Of a stretch of DNA of 64,000 nt, positions 40,921 to 51,579 are shown in pieces. Positions within the stretch are counted from its first letter, which is position 1; the number at the start of each line of letters is the position of its first letter. This DNA is from Diplonema papillatum (Eukaryota; Euglenozoa; Diplonemea; Diplonemida; Diplonemidae). The stretch covers positions 806,001-870,000 of the forward strand of contig JAPJBO010000004.1 of NCBI GenBank assembly GCA_030068145.1, written 5' to 3'. Both the position numbers and the translations under genes were made by a program. The notes under the pieces are model-generated. The model had not been told where the DNA came from. It made no database searches and saw only the letters and a program-made list of their open reading frames with translations.

Positions 40921-41099
40921 GTGAGGCGGGGGGGGAAAGGGGGGGTTTTCCTTTTCGTGCTGTTAGAGCAGGGCCTGGGCAGTGTGTTTTCATTCCTGTT
41001 CGTACTTTGTGTCGCTTTTACTTTACTGATTACTGACACATGTGGTTGCGCATCCGTGTTGTAACTTCGTTTTTGGCGTATGTGACCGACACCAGGTCC

Positions 41100-41185
41100 A
41101 CTGCGCTCTCTCTTTCTCTATGAGAGGGGTAAACCACAGAACCATGTCTGAGAGGAACTTCATCAGGCATCCCGACGTCTGAAGG
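41100..41185 (+). repeat. Dispersed repeat shared with 47000-47075
   Basis: CTCTCTCT followed by GGTAAACCACAGAACCATGT and AACTTCATCAGGCATCCC; the other copy has the same blocks with small changes. Confidence 0.7.
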
Positions 41186-41294
41186 GAACAGTACAGACCA
41201 CTTGCCACTTTCAATCACCGGTCGGTTTTTGCGTTTTTCCAACGTGGTACTTTTTGGCTTTCCGGTGGCTCCTCTTCGAAGGTTGGTTGCGTAC

Positions 41295-41375
41295 CTGAGA
41301 AACTACTTCCTTCGTGGCCCGCAACTCCTGCAGGACTTTCTCCGTTTCAGCTTTGCGAGTGGCGAGCTCGGACAT
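41295..41375 (-). other. Candidate upstream exon of the coiled-coil gene
   Basis: 27 codons from ATG 41375, MSELATRKAETEKVLQEL onward, ending in CAG|GTACGC, the same donor as FYVE exon 1. Phase 0 joins to the acceptor at 40825 and keeps a coiled-coil heptad pattern. An acceptor-like GTGCAG lies upstream, so the exon could also be internal. Confidence 0.45.
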
Positions 41376-41399
41376 GAGATCGCCGACGTCCGGGTGGAT

Positions 41400-42406
41400 G
41401 CTGCACGGTGTTTTATGGAGTAAAAGTGCGACGCTTGAGCAACGTGGTTCCAAAGTCGAGGATATGCCTGTAGTACAACCTTCCGGTACTCTGCCATGCG
41501 GTGTGAAGGATTAACAGACGCGAGCACGCGTGCTTCGGTAGCTGATCAGAATCGGTAACCTGAATCAGAAACAGGGCGGAAAACAGAAATCGAACAACCA
41601 ACAGTCGTTTCTGGCAGAGAACGCCAGTTTTACAGGGAACCCCGTCCAGGCTTCAAGTTTCAGTCGCAAGATCTGCGATATGATACGAAAAGAATTCGAT
41701 CCCTAGCAATAGCTAGCGGGTGTGCATAGGCAGAAATAAGAATCTGGGCCGGCGTTCGGCGTTTGCTTATTTTTGTGGGGGGTGACCACGTACTGGGCAT
41801 ATTTGTACTTAGAGAATTTTCGAAATCAGTCACACACTTCAAAAATTTCACCAGCTTTTTCTCCCTGCGAAACTGAATTCTGAGCTTAAACCCCGTGCGA
41901 ATCAGCAGATCCGGGCCCCAAGAGGAGCTAGCATGCTGGTTGTGTGGCAAACCTGATGCTAGCTACTGCAGGGAACCTGTGAGGCACATTGCGGCGTGCC
42001 CAACTGAGTCAAGCAAAAACGCCAGTTTGTAGCAAACCGTAGTGACAAGTAGCCAGTCGTCATCTACTCCACGCGGCGCACGCGCTTGTTCGCAAATATT
42101 TGCAGCTGTGCCACGTGAGAGATCCGGAGCTGCGAAGTCGCTTCCGAACTCTCGCATGAGATGCCTGACGTGGACGTTCTCCCGGGGAACTGGGTGGCCT
42201 TTTCATTTACCCGGTCTTTTCATGTCCCTCTCAACCCTACGACAGCATACAGAAGGCTTTTCGAAGATGAAAGACGGGGTAGAGCTTCCTTGTGCGGATA
42301 GAAAACGAAGGGGGCGGAAATCGTCGAGAATTTCACTACCTGGAGCTCACGGCACAAAGAACGTTGGACGTGACTAACTTGAACATCGCGGATTGCCTGA
42401 ACAGTC
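41400..42406. other. No gene recognised
   Basis: Only short frames; one minus-strand frame (41963-42157) has 'DDDWLLVTTVCYKLAFLLDS' but no family match. Confidence 0.45.
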
Positions 42407-44644
42407 TTAGGCAAACGACGACGGAATCGACGCTTCGGACCCCCCTTCATCTTCCTCCTCGGCGTCATCTTCCTCCACCTCCTCCTCGGCGTCGATGTCG
42501 TCCATCACCTCGTCACGTTGGTCAACTTCGCTGCTACAATCATCTGGCGCAGGCGCGTCGACCAACGACGCGACCACAGCAAGAAGAGCAATTATTTCTG
42601 CTATGACGATGTTCTCGTCAGCAATCTTCTTGACAGCCGGACGGAGCTTCGCCAGAGCCTTTCCAGTCACGTCAGCGTCTTCACCCTTCTTCACTTTCTG
42701 AAGCAGTTGACGGAACGAACTGTGTCCATCCTTCTTCTCCTTCTGTTTCCGCCCACCCCCTGCTGCCCGCCGTCTCTTCGAGGACTCCCAACTCAGCATC
42801 CCCTCAGCAAGCAACTCCCTTGCTTCTGCCGGGTTCGGTCCGTTTCGAACCAAAAAGAGTTCGTTGCTGACTGCTTTCAGCGACGTTTCGATCCTCGCGG
42901 GATCCAAGCGAGCGCACATCAACCCAAAGTCTCGCTCGATCCCACAGCTGCTCGGGCAGCTACAGCACAGAGCCACTTGTAGAACTCGGCTTGTGGCGAC
43001 TGCAATCCCTGTCTTCTCTTCTGTCCGTTCGAGTTCTGCAACCGTTGCGGACCAGAAGTTTTCATAGCTGCCCTCGTTGAGGACAGCTTTCTGACGAACT
43101 GCTTCCCACTGGTTCATCAGGTCTTTCTTGCGGAAGCTCGTGTCGACTCTCGCGAGTTTGCACATGGTTCTCCATGCGCCTTCTTGAGCCTGCAGAGTCT
43201 TCTTCGGTGTGGGTTTTTTCGGCGCGGGCTTCGGGCATGTCTGCGCATCAGATCCACTCGGCGGGGGCGATGCTTTAGGAGCTACTTCACTTCGACGTTT
43301 TTTTGCAGGGGGTGCGTTGCCCGACGCAGCTGGGCTTATTTTCGCCTTCGCAACAGGACTCCGTGATCCGGGAGGCAGTGCAGTACCGGGTGCACGGCTA
43401 GCATCCGATGCAGGTTGGCTAAACAGGGTCCTGAACGCCGTTTTCCTGATCTCCGCGTTGTCGGCCAAGGAATGCTTGGACACCTTCGCTTGTTTCGGAG
43501 CTTGCGCCAGTGGTGTGGATCCCTCATCCTCGGAGAGCGCTTTTTGGGAGTTTCTTTCTCCATCGGGGGCGGGACTGCCGTAGAAAGCTTGGACACCTTA
43601 GCTTGTTTCGGAGCTTGAGCTTGCGCCAGTGGTTTGGATCCCTCATCCTCGGACTCGCCACCAGTGCACTTTTTGAAAGTTTCTTTAGCCGTCGGGGGCG
43701 GGACTGCCGCAGAAAGGAGCTGGGTCGCTGCCAGCACATGGGGGGAAAAAAGGCTCGCGGGCACAAGGACGTTGATGACTTTCATGTGCAAATCTTTCAG
43801 ATTCCGGGGAATCCCAGGTTTGGTTGTCATGGCCGAGACCTGCTGTTGCGCCAGAGCGATGGAAGCCTCAATGTGGACACCGTGGCCCACACTTAGCTGG
43901 CTCTTCAACTGCGGACCTGCCAGGATCGCAAACAAGTCGCAGAAATACTGGAGACTCTCGACGAACCGAGGATCCTTCAGAACGGGCAGTAACGATGTTG
44001 CTTCCTTCCTGGTCGTTTTACTTTTCGTGCGTCTGAGAACACTCCGTTTCGTCTCGAACATCCGTACCCACCACGGCCTCATGACCGAAGCCTTCACGAG
44101 TGACCTCTGCCATTTCGGAAGCCATCGAATTCGCCAACTCCCATCAGCGTTCCTCGGCTGTACCCCTGTCCCTTTCATCAGCTTTGCCAACTCACGACGG
44201 AGCAAAGTACTCGCACGAAAAATCCGGAAAGTAGCGCGAACTGTGTCTGCTACGTACTGGAACTCGGGATCCTGCAGCAAGAATTTCACCGAGTTCTGCA
44301 TCTTGTGAGCTGCATCGAGGCTCAGAGCTATCTCGTGCCCCGATGCCTTCGTCAGCAACGAAGCAGCGCCCTTCTTCTTTCCTGTCAGTGGGGAACCGTC
44401 GTCAGAACACCAGCCAAAAATGTGGCGAGACTGCAGGCTCAGTCCCCTCAAAAGGTTCCTCACGGCGTCCAGAGAAGCTTCGCCCTTCGCGCTCTGATCG
44501 TCCAGGTCCGGGTCCACAGCAGGGACGAGCCCGAGAAAAACTTCTCGTACCACATCGGGTGACGAGGTGTCAACAAACCGGAGACGGGCAGCAACGGCCT
44601 CGTCGCCTCCCTTCAGAAGAGAAGAAGAGTCAACCACAACGAAC

Positions 44645-45776
44645 TCGGGAAATTGTCCAAATAGGTTTTCCGACCTCGAAACCCAGCATTGGAAAATTGT
44701 CCCACCTCGGGAAATTGTCCAAATAGGTTTTCCGACCTCGAAACCCAGCATTAGAAAATTGTCCCACCTCGGGAAATTGTCCAAATAGGTTTTCCGACCT
44801 CGAAACCCAGCATTGGAAAATTGTCCCACCTCGGGAAATTGTCCAAATAGGTTTTCCGACCTCGAAACCCAGCATTGGAAAATTGTCCCACCTCGGGAAA
44901 TTGTCCAAATAGGTTTTCCGACCTCGAAACCCAGCATTAGAAAATTGTCCCACCTCGGGAAATTGTCCAAATAGGTTTTCCGACCTCGAAACCCAGCATT
45001 AGAAAATTGTCCCACCTCGGGAAATTGTCCAAATAGGTTTTCCGACCTCGAAACCCAGCATTGAAAATTGTCCCACCTCGGGAAATTGTCCAAATAGGTT
45101 TTCCGACCTCGAAACCCAGCATTGGAAAATTGTCCCACCTCGGGAAATTGTCCAAATAGGTTTTCCGACCTCGAAACCCAGCATTGGAAAATTGTCCCAC
45201 CTCGGGAAATTGTCCAAATAGGTTTTCCGACCTCGAAACCCAGCATTAGAAAATTGTCCCACCTCGGGAAATTGTCCAAATAGGTTTTCCGATCTAGAAA
45301 CCCAGCATTAGAAAATTGTCCCACCTCGGGAAATTGTCCAAATAGGTTTTCCGACCTCGAAACCCAGCATTAGAAAATTGTCCCACCTCGGGAAATTGTC
45401 CAAATAGGTTTTCCGACCTCGAAACCCAGCATTGGAAAATTGTCCCACCTCGGGAAATTGTCCAAATAGGTTTTCCGACCTCGAAACCCAGCATTGGAAA
45501 ATTGTCCCACCTCGGGAAATTGTCCAAATAGGTTTTCCGACCTAGAAACCCAGCATTAGAAAATTGTCCCACCTCGGGAAATTGTCCAAATAGGTTTTCC
45601 GATCTAGAAACCCAGCATTGGAAAATTGTCCCACCTCGGGAAATTGTCCAAATAGGTTTTCCGACCTCGAAACCCAGCATTAGAAAATTGTCCCACCTCG
45701 GGAAATTGTCCAAATAGGTTTTCCGACCTCGAAACCCAGCATTAGAAAATTGTCCCACCTCGGGAAATTGTACGGG
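44645..45776. repeat. 62-bp minisatellite, about 18 units
   Basis: Unit on the minus strand begins GTGGGACAATTTTC and ends GACAATTTCCCGAG, with an internal TCGAGGTCGGAAAACC. Variants alternate AATG contexts (TTCTAATGC or TTCCAATGC); one unit is 61 bp. The array abuts the first codon of the hAT main exon exactly at a unit boundary. All minus frames are open through it, which creates spurious long proteins. Confidence 0.95.
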
Positions 45777-45817
45777 GGGGAGGGGGCCAGCTGAGGCTCA
45801 AAGTACCGTACCGTCTC

Positions 45818-45838
45818 CCGGGGGGCGGTGCCCCCCGG
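45818..45838. repeat. Very GC-rich perfect hairpin
   Basis: CCGGGGGGC, loop GGT, then GCCCCCCGG: a 9-bp perfect stem. It lies between the 62-bp array and candidate exon 1 of the hAT-derived gene. Function unknown. Confidence 0.85.
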
Positions 45839-46199
45839 ACCCCCCCCTGTATTAAGAGTCGCCAGAGAAAACGGTTTGGTGTCTATTCTGAAGGGAAAAA
45901 CGGGCTGCATAAGGTCCTGGCCCCAAATCCCGCTCGCAAAAAAAACAAAAAATCGCCGCTGCGCGGGCCACCGGAGGAACACCTATAATTGGGGGTGGCG
46001 TTCGGCGTCCGCTTATTTCGACCCATGCGGGTGTGTAAAGCTGCAGGATGAAAGTACACACCCGTCGGCCATTTTGTGCAGCTGCTCTTCAAGGCACAGC
46101 GCTTTGAACTCCAACTGGGACGTCTTCTTCGGTGTTTCCTGCGCCGCTGACTGCGGCTCCCATGCGAGACCGCGGCCGAAGAGCAGCGCCATTTTTTTG

Positions 46200-47390
46200 T
46201 TTTCGCCGTGGATAGGTCACCCTTCCCGTTTATTTTCCACGTGCCAGCCCATTGCCTGCCATCGGAGGTATCGGTACAAGAGGAGAGGGGTGTGGGCTGG
46301 TTCATACAACACGGTGTTTCGGTCCCGGGCCGCGGGCTCGGGCCGTCTATTTTTGTCCATTGGTGAGCCGAGTACAACCGTAGATGCGGGGTGACGTGTT
46401 GTCGACGCTACGGTACAACCATTGGTTCGTCTTCGGAGCGGAGCCTGAAAGTGTGACACATGTCGCTTCTGCAACTAGGGAGAGGAGACTGATGACCTTT
46501 TTTCCTTCAGCAGCCGGAGCTCACAATTGTGACTGCAACCACAATTTGCCAGTAGAAACTATTTCTCTGTTTCAAGGCGTCAAAGATCGGTCAATTTCGA
46601 TCGCTAATAGACGCCCTGGCGCCAACCGCAACCAGCATTCTCAGTCGCCGCTGGAAGGGACGCCGCGAACATCGGCGTGCCGGGAGCTTCGTCATCCACA
46701 TCAATTCCTCCACGGTGCAGACTTTCCTTCCTGGGTCCTTCTTTCTGTACGTGATCGAACTGAGAGCAGGTTATTCTCGCTGAGTCTTGGTACAGGCGCG
46801 CCGTTGCATGATCGAAAAGGCAATGCGGTGATGAACGACAGGAAATGCGACGCGCATCGCTGAGAGCTCAATTCAGGGAGAAAGAGAGGGAGAGAGAGGG
46901 ACGGTTGCAGGGACTGTCTCTAGAACATTTTTGTCTCTCCTACGGTTCCACACAGGGCGAGAGAGACGGTAGTGGAAGTAGAATATGCTGGCCAGATGGG
47001 CTCTCTCTTATCAGCAGGGTAAAACCACAGAAACATGACTGAACAACTTCATCCAGTCATCCCAGATGTCGGTCCTCATGCGAAAAGTCAGGGCTCGATG
47101 CCCAAATGCGGACGACGTACGTCCTGCGAACATAGCTAATTCTAGAAGTGTGCGCCTGTGAGAGGCCCAACCAGCTCGAATCAATGAAAGCGCCTGTCGG
47201 TTTTGTACGTTTCACCCCTTGCTGCCGACAACCAACCGAGGAGACGCGTGCAGTCTGGTGTCTTCCGACATTGTCCTGTTATCCGGAATCCTCCTTGGGG
47301 TGGTGGTTCTGCCATCAAATCCTCTGTTTCCTTTTCCGTTCTTCGACTTTCTTTCCTGACGAAACGTGCCGTCTCGTTCGGTGTTCTCTG
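46200..47390. other. No gene recognised
   Basis: Contains the dispersed repeat 47000-47075 (partner of 41100-41185), a GA-rich stretch near 46880, and no frame I can support as coding. Confidence 0.45.
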
Positions 47391-50300
47391 TCATGGCATG
47401 CAGGCGACTGATACCAGGCCAGATGACACAGAGACTCGTATTTTGAGGGTCTGCCCTTGCGTGACGGGTAAGGGCGCTGGTAGGATGTGGGCGGCCAGCT
47501 TGAAGTGGCTGGAAGGGTCCATCGTCGTGAACGTCGCCGCTTCGCTGTAGTGCAGGGTGAAGAACATAGGGAGCGCATGCAGCGTCCCGCACGCGACCAC
47601 CGGCGCTTCGAACAAAAGCGCCTCCGCGGCGTCGGGGTCGTCGGCCGGGCGATCGGGCGCGATGAGGCTGATGCCGCCAAAGGGATCGACGAGGCGGGTA
47701 TGGGGCAGGGTGTGGATGTCGACGTTCGGGACGATCGAGCTGCTGTAGGCGTTCATGAGACCTTCGACGTCGACTCCCAGCGTGTTCGTGTTCGATACCC
47801 GCGTTTGACTCAAGAGCTCTGCCGACTCTACGCCGAAGAAGTACAGTTTGACGTTGGCTGGGAACGTGTTTCGACCGCCGGTCGCCCGCTCTCGGCGTAA
47901 AGACACGACGCCGCGTTCTTCCAGCAAGCCGCAGGGCTGCACGACGGTGCTGCAGTGCAGAAGCGGTGTCGGGTCGTTGTGCAGCGGGGGGTCCTCTTCG
48001 GCACGTGGTAACTTGCTCCTGTTTAGCCACGACGCCTCACATGACTCACGGTGCCACTCGTCTTCAAGCCCGCGGGTTTCTTCGATGTCCACACCCGCGC
48101 TCTCCCACCGCGGAATCGCAGCGCCCGCAACCGGCACGTCGTTCACGCAAATATGGGCGGGCTCGACGCCCAACCCGGCGAGCAGCGAGGGAAGCCACGT
48201 CACGCCATCGCAGCACACGCGCGCCAAAGCGCCGCGGCGGCCTTCCCCCGCGCCTAAAACCCGGCACAGCTCCCCGGAGACGTGCCGCCAGTAGGCCAGG
48301 TCGTTCAGGCGGCGCACCTCGTCCCGCGAAAAAAGGTACGTCCGCTCCGAAAACGGGGCCGCCTCCGGCGGCGCCCGCGGCTGCGGGGCGGCGCAGTGCA
48401 CGGCGCACTGCATGCGCACCGTGTCGTCGAGGCTGAACCTCGCCGTGATCCGAGACCCAGCGGGCAGTTGGTCACGGAAGGGCTGTGCGCTGCCGGACGC
48501 GGACGGCGTCGTGATGGGGAAGACCGCCTGCTCCCAGCAGCTCGGCGCCGCGGCCGGCGCGAACGGCGACGTCGACAGCGCGGCGCCGCGGTACAAGTCG
48601 ACGCGCATCCACGCGACCACCGCCGCCGGGACGCCGGCGGTCTCGATTTCGAAGTCAACCTCTTCGAAGAAGACCCGCGGCCCGCGCGAGGCGCCGGCGG
48701 CCTCTTCCGGGGGCTGCTTCCGTTCCGAGGATTCCGACTCCCCTAAAACGGCGGCAGCCCCGGCAAAAGGTCTGGGGACCGCCTTGACAGACGCGCAGGG
48801 AATGTCAGTGCAAGTCGACGTCCGGGGCCGGTGTGACGGTGTGTCGTTCTCGGCAGCCGTGCTCTTCCGTTCCGTCTCGCATGTTGCGCCGGCAACGTTC
48901 AATTCAGCACAGCATGTAACTGCATCAGAGCAAGCGTTTTCCGAGACGGCGGCAGCCCCGGCAGAAGGTGTGGGGACCGCCTTGACAGACGCGCAGGGAA
49001 TGTCAGTGCAAGTCGACGTCCGGGGCCGGTGTGACGGTGTGTCGTTCTCGGCCGCCGTGCTCTTCCGTTCCGTCTCGCATGTTGCGCCGGCTACGTTCAA
49101 TCCAGCACAGCATGTGACTGCATCAGAGCAAGCGTTTTCCGAGACGGCGGCAGCCCCGGCAGAAGGAGTTGCGGTGCCAGGGGGTTCTGCCGGTTCGCTC
49201 GCCGTCGAGTACCCGCAGAGCCTCCGGTGGCTTGTGAGGGGCATCGGCGGGCGGCGAAGGCGGGCAATGCGTTCCGCCGTGTACGACTCCCGCTCGGCGT
49301 CTTGCCCCTCGTGCATCTCGCCTCTGCCCAGCACGTTCGGGTTGATGACGGCGGCGCCGATGCCGGCGCGCGGGTCGACAACGAACGACGCCGCCGCCAG
49401 CTCTCCGGACGCCACGACGCACCCCCACAGGTCCGCCGCCCGCGGCACCACAATCGGCAGCCTCCCGCCGGCGGCCGGCCGCACCTTGCGCAGCGCGTCT
49501 GCGAGGGTCGGCACGATCCCTTCGCCGAACACCGCGCAGTCCAGCGTCTCCGTCACGATCACGGCGGCGTCGGCGGGGAACGCAGGCCCAGGCCCGGGCT
49601 CGGCCGGGCATTCGGTCGACAGCCGCGGCACGACGGCAGAAACGGCCGGCTTCCCGGCCGCCCGCCGGCCCCGCACGGCGACCGCCCGGCTCATCTCCGC
49701 GAACACCGGGTTCGCTTCGAAGGCGGTGACGCAGACGTTCGCCCCGTTTGCAACCGCGTCTAGGGCGTAGCAGGACAGCAGCCCGGTGCCGGACCCGATG
49801 TCGACGATGTGCACTCCCCCACCTGTCCCTTCCACTGCATTATGCCCAGCATCCTTGAAGACAGTGCTCGGGGCTGTCCCTTCTAGTGTTTGATGCCCAG
49901 CATCCTCGTTGATCCCTTTTAGTGCCTCATGCCCAGCGTCCTTGAAGACAGTGCTCGGGGATGTCCCTTCTAGTGCCTGATGCCCAGCATCCTCGTTGGA
50001 GACAGTGCACAAACGGCCGCCGAGCAGCGCCGCGGCGTCGGCGGCGGCCGCGCGTATGGCGTCGCGGAAGGCGCCGTTTCGGACCGCGTCGTTGACCATG
50101 CTGTAGTGGTACCGACTGAAGCAGAGCGCGCGGGCGCTGTCGAGCCCGGCGCCCGCCTTCACCGCGACAGCTATCGGCGCGTTGGGAAGCCGCGCCGCGG
50201 CTTCGAGGCAGCGCATTGCCTCCGGCAGGCACGTCTGCGTGCCCTCGGCGGGCCCGCACGTGGCGAGGAGGAGCAGGCCCAGCCCCAGCAGCACCCCCGC

Positions 50301-50537
50301 TGCCGCCGGAAACTGGTCGATCAGCTGCGCGCGGTCCTCCAGCAGCTGGCGCTCGACGCGGGGGTCGCGCTGGTCCAGCAGGCCGAGCACGATGGGCTCC
50401 GTCAGCTCGGCGCACCGGCGGTCCCGTTTGTTCAGCTCGCGGACGATCAGCAGGCAGGTCTTCGCCTTCCCTTGCGCGGCGAGGCGTCGCGCCTCTTTCA
50501 GCAGCCCGACCACCTGCTCGTCGTTCAACGCGGGCAT
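47391..50537 (-). CDS. Protein arginine methyltransferase, PRMT9/PRMT7-like, ~1048 aa
   Basis: Transfers methyl groups from S-adenosylmethionine to arginine. ATG 50537 (MPALNDEQVVGLLKEARR) is supported by the truncated copy at 50886-51047, which starts at the same codon. The N-terminal ~170 residues are helical and TPR-like (LLIVRELNKRDRRCAEL; 'LPEAMRCLEAAARLPNAPIA'), as in PRMT9. SAM motif I is HIVDIGSGTGLLS (about residue 245), followed by an acidic post-I motif (FEANP). The double-E loop reads VTETLDCAVFGEGIVPTL (about 327-344), closest to PRMT9. The C-terminal ~250 residues resemble the second, non-catalytic MTase half ('IVPNVDIHTLPHTRLVDPFG'). Two internal repeat regions are unusual: NEDAGHQALEG-type repeats (about 176-236) and two ~68-residue repeats (about 456-592). 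The C-terminus may continue in an unseen exon. Confidence 0.8.
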   Translation of the reverse strand: MPALNDEQVVGLLKEARRLAAQGKAKTCLLIVRELNKRDRRCAELTEPIVLGLLDQRDPRVERQLLEDRAQLIDQFPAAAGVLLGLGLLLLATCGPAEGTQTCLPEAMRCLEAAARLPNAPIAVAVKAGAGLDSARALCFSRYHYSMVNDAVRNGAFRDAIRAAAADAAALLGGRLCTVSNEDAGHQALEGTSPSTVFKDAGHEALKGINEDAGHQTLEGTAPSTVFKDAGHNAVEGTGGGVHIVDIGSGTGLLSCYALDAVANGANVCVTAFEANPVFAEMSRAVAVRGRRAAGKPAVSAVVPRLSTECPAEPGPGPAFPADAAVIVTETLDCAVFGEGIVPTLADALRKVRPAAGGRLPIVVPRAADLWGCVVASGELAAASFVVDPRAGIGAAVINPNVLGRGEMHEGQDAERESYTAERIARLRRPPMPLTSHRRLCGYSTASEPAEPPGTATPSAGAAAVSENACSDAVTCCAGLNVAGATCETERKSTAAENDTPSHRPRTSTCTDIPCASVKAVPTPSAGAAAVSENACSDAVTCCAELNVAGATCETERKSTAAENDTPSHRPRTSTCTDIPCASVKAVPRPFAGAAAVLGESESSERKQPPEEAAGASRGPRVFFEEVDFEIETAGVPAAVVAWMRVDLYRGAALSTSPFAPAAAPSCWEQAVFPITTPSASGSAQPFRDQLPAGSRITARFSLDDTVRMQCAVHCAAPQPRAPPEAAPFSERTYLFSRDEVRRLNDLAYWRHVSGELCRVLGAGEGRRGALARVCCDGVTWLPSLLAGLGVEPAHICVNDVPVAGAAIPRWESAGVDIEETRGLEDEWHRESCEASWLNRSKLPRAEEDPPLHNDPTPLLHCSTVVQPCGLLEERGVVSLRRERATGGRNTFPANVKLYFFGVESAELLSQTRVSNTNTLGVDVEGLMNAYSSSIVPNVDIHTLPHTRLVDPFGGISLIAPDRPADDPDAAEALLFEAPVVACGTLHALPMFFTLHYSEAATFTTMDPSSHFKLAAHILPAPLPVTQGQTLKIRVSVSSGLVSVACMP

Positions 50538-50810
50538 TGCTAAGCTGCGCAGCCGCTTGTTGCCAAGAACAACCTTCCCTCTCCCAAGCACTACAAATGG
50601 CAGGGACGTGATCAGTGCAAGCTGATGACCCGTGCTCCCCCTCAACGATTGGGTCGTTCCTTGGTGGCTGATGGGCCCTCTTCTTCCCTTTTTCTTTTGG
50701 GCGAGCTCGTTTCCTTTGTGAAAAACACCTGCTGTCCCTCCTCCAAGCACTATCCCACAGTCAATCGGCAGCAACGACGGGCGGCGTGTGCAAACGGCAG
50801 GGACGTATCG

Positions 50811-50885
50811 TTTCTTTGAGCACCTGCTGTGTAGGAAGTACTCGAGGAGACCGTCAGTTGCGAAATCTCAAAAGAGGTAAATGTA
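50811..50885 (-). repeat. Dispersed repeat family fragment
   Basis: GAGCACCTGCTGTGTAGGAA, then GTACTCGAGGAGACCGTCAG and the AAAGAGGTAAATGTA end, matching 29390-29460. Confidence 0.75.
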
Positions 50886-51047
50886 GCTGGCGCTCGACGC
50901 GGGGGTCGCGCTGGGCCAGCAGGACCAGCAAGATGGGCTCCGTCAGCCCGGCGCGATCAGCAGGCAGGTCTTCGCTTTCCCTTGCGCGGCGAGGCGCCGC
51001 GCCTCCTTCAGCAGCCCGACCACCTGCTCGTCGTTCAACGTGGGCAT
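50886..51047 (-). pseudogene. Truncated 5' copy of the PRMT gene
   Basis: ATG 51047 reads MPTLNDEQVVGLLKEARR and continues to KTCLLIA; a deletion then joins it to a later block (LLAQRDPRVERQL). It lies upstream of the intact gene in the same orientation and ends at the dispersed repeat fragment. Confidence 0.85.
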
Positions 51048-51222
51048 TGCTACGTGCCCGTGCTAAGCTGCGCCCATTTAACGGGACGTTTCCGAGCTTG
51101 TCACTGACGACAGGGAGTCTGTCGGCCGCAGACTCACTGGAGCTGCAGCTCTCCGACGAAGTCGTGGAGACGGTAGAACCCGAGTGCGAGCTGCTGGACG
51201 GGCAGTAGTTCCGCTCCCACTT

Positions 51223-51575
51223 CTAGCCGTTCCGCTTCTTCGCCCGCTTTGCTGCCTTCCTGCGGTACCTCCTCTCCTTCCTCCGGCGCCTGTTCTTCTC
51301 CAAGCCCAAGCCGGCGTTCAGATCGAACCCGTCGCGCCGGTCCAGATCCCTGGCCCTCTCGGCCCCACCCGGCATCACCGCCATTTTCTGGAGCCATTTG
51401 ATCGACATGCACGGCCATTCGACGCGCGCGCTGCGCCACACCTTGTCAAAGTTGTGCCTCCCGCACAGTAGTTCTGCGTCACGCCGACGGTGTCGGTGAT
51501 GTTCATGACGCAGTGCCACCGGGCACGAAGATGGTCTCCCCTTGCTCCTGTATGAGCTCAAAGACCTCGACTGCT
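51223..51575 (-). pseudogene. JMJD6: JMJD6-like JmjC C-terminal fragment, frameshifted
   Basis: Three adjacent frames together give the end of a JMJD6-type JmjC domain: VFELIQEQGETIFVPGG (about 51517-51565), WHCVMNITDTVGVTQNYC (about 51464-51516) and HNFDKVWRSARVEWPCMS followed by IKWLQ (about 51395-51460). The His of WHCVMN corresponds to the distal Fe(II) ligand. A small deletion at VPGG/WH and a second shift after QNYC break the frame. A basic C-terminus (NRRRRKERRYRRKAAKR) follows to a stop at 51223. JMJD6 enzymes hydroxylate lysines or act on arginines in nuclear proteins. The N-terminal part of the domain is absent; upstream sequence instead matches the PRMT 5' flank (50558-50690), so this is a rearranged relic. 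Confidence 0.7.
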
Positions 51576-51579
51576 TGTT

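Larger units (their letters stand above)
42407..46192 (-). pseudogene. hAT-transposase-derived gene, frameshifted (exon 1 ~46058-46192; main exon 42407-44643)
   Basis: The main exon aligns by eye to the hAT RNase H-like core. FVVVDSSSLLKGGDEAVA then RFVD and FLGLV fits the 'F..VDE.TD.....L....RYVD...FLGFV' region with the first catalytic Asp. GWCSDDGSPLTG, about 70 codons later (near 44400), fits the second Asp motif, followed by DAAHKMQN. The C-terminal CPSSCGIERDFGLMCARL (near 42945) fits the hAT dimerisation domain. A one-base shift in a five-A run (43541-43545) breaks the frame between core and dimerisation domain, within a duplicated linker (PLAQAPKQAKVSK). Exon 1, MALLFGRGLAWEPQSAA onward from an A-rich leader at 46192, is a plausible start; the 62-bp minisatellite would then be intronic. 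The tail is acidic. No terminal repeats were found, so it may be a domesticated or decaying copy. Confidence 0.7.

Noticed and set aside
44630..45758. Long minus-strand frames with repeated 'GRKTYLDNFPRWDN'
   Set aside because: Product of the 62-bp minisatellite. Only the part downstream of 44643 shows a protein-family pattern.
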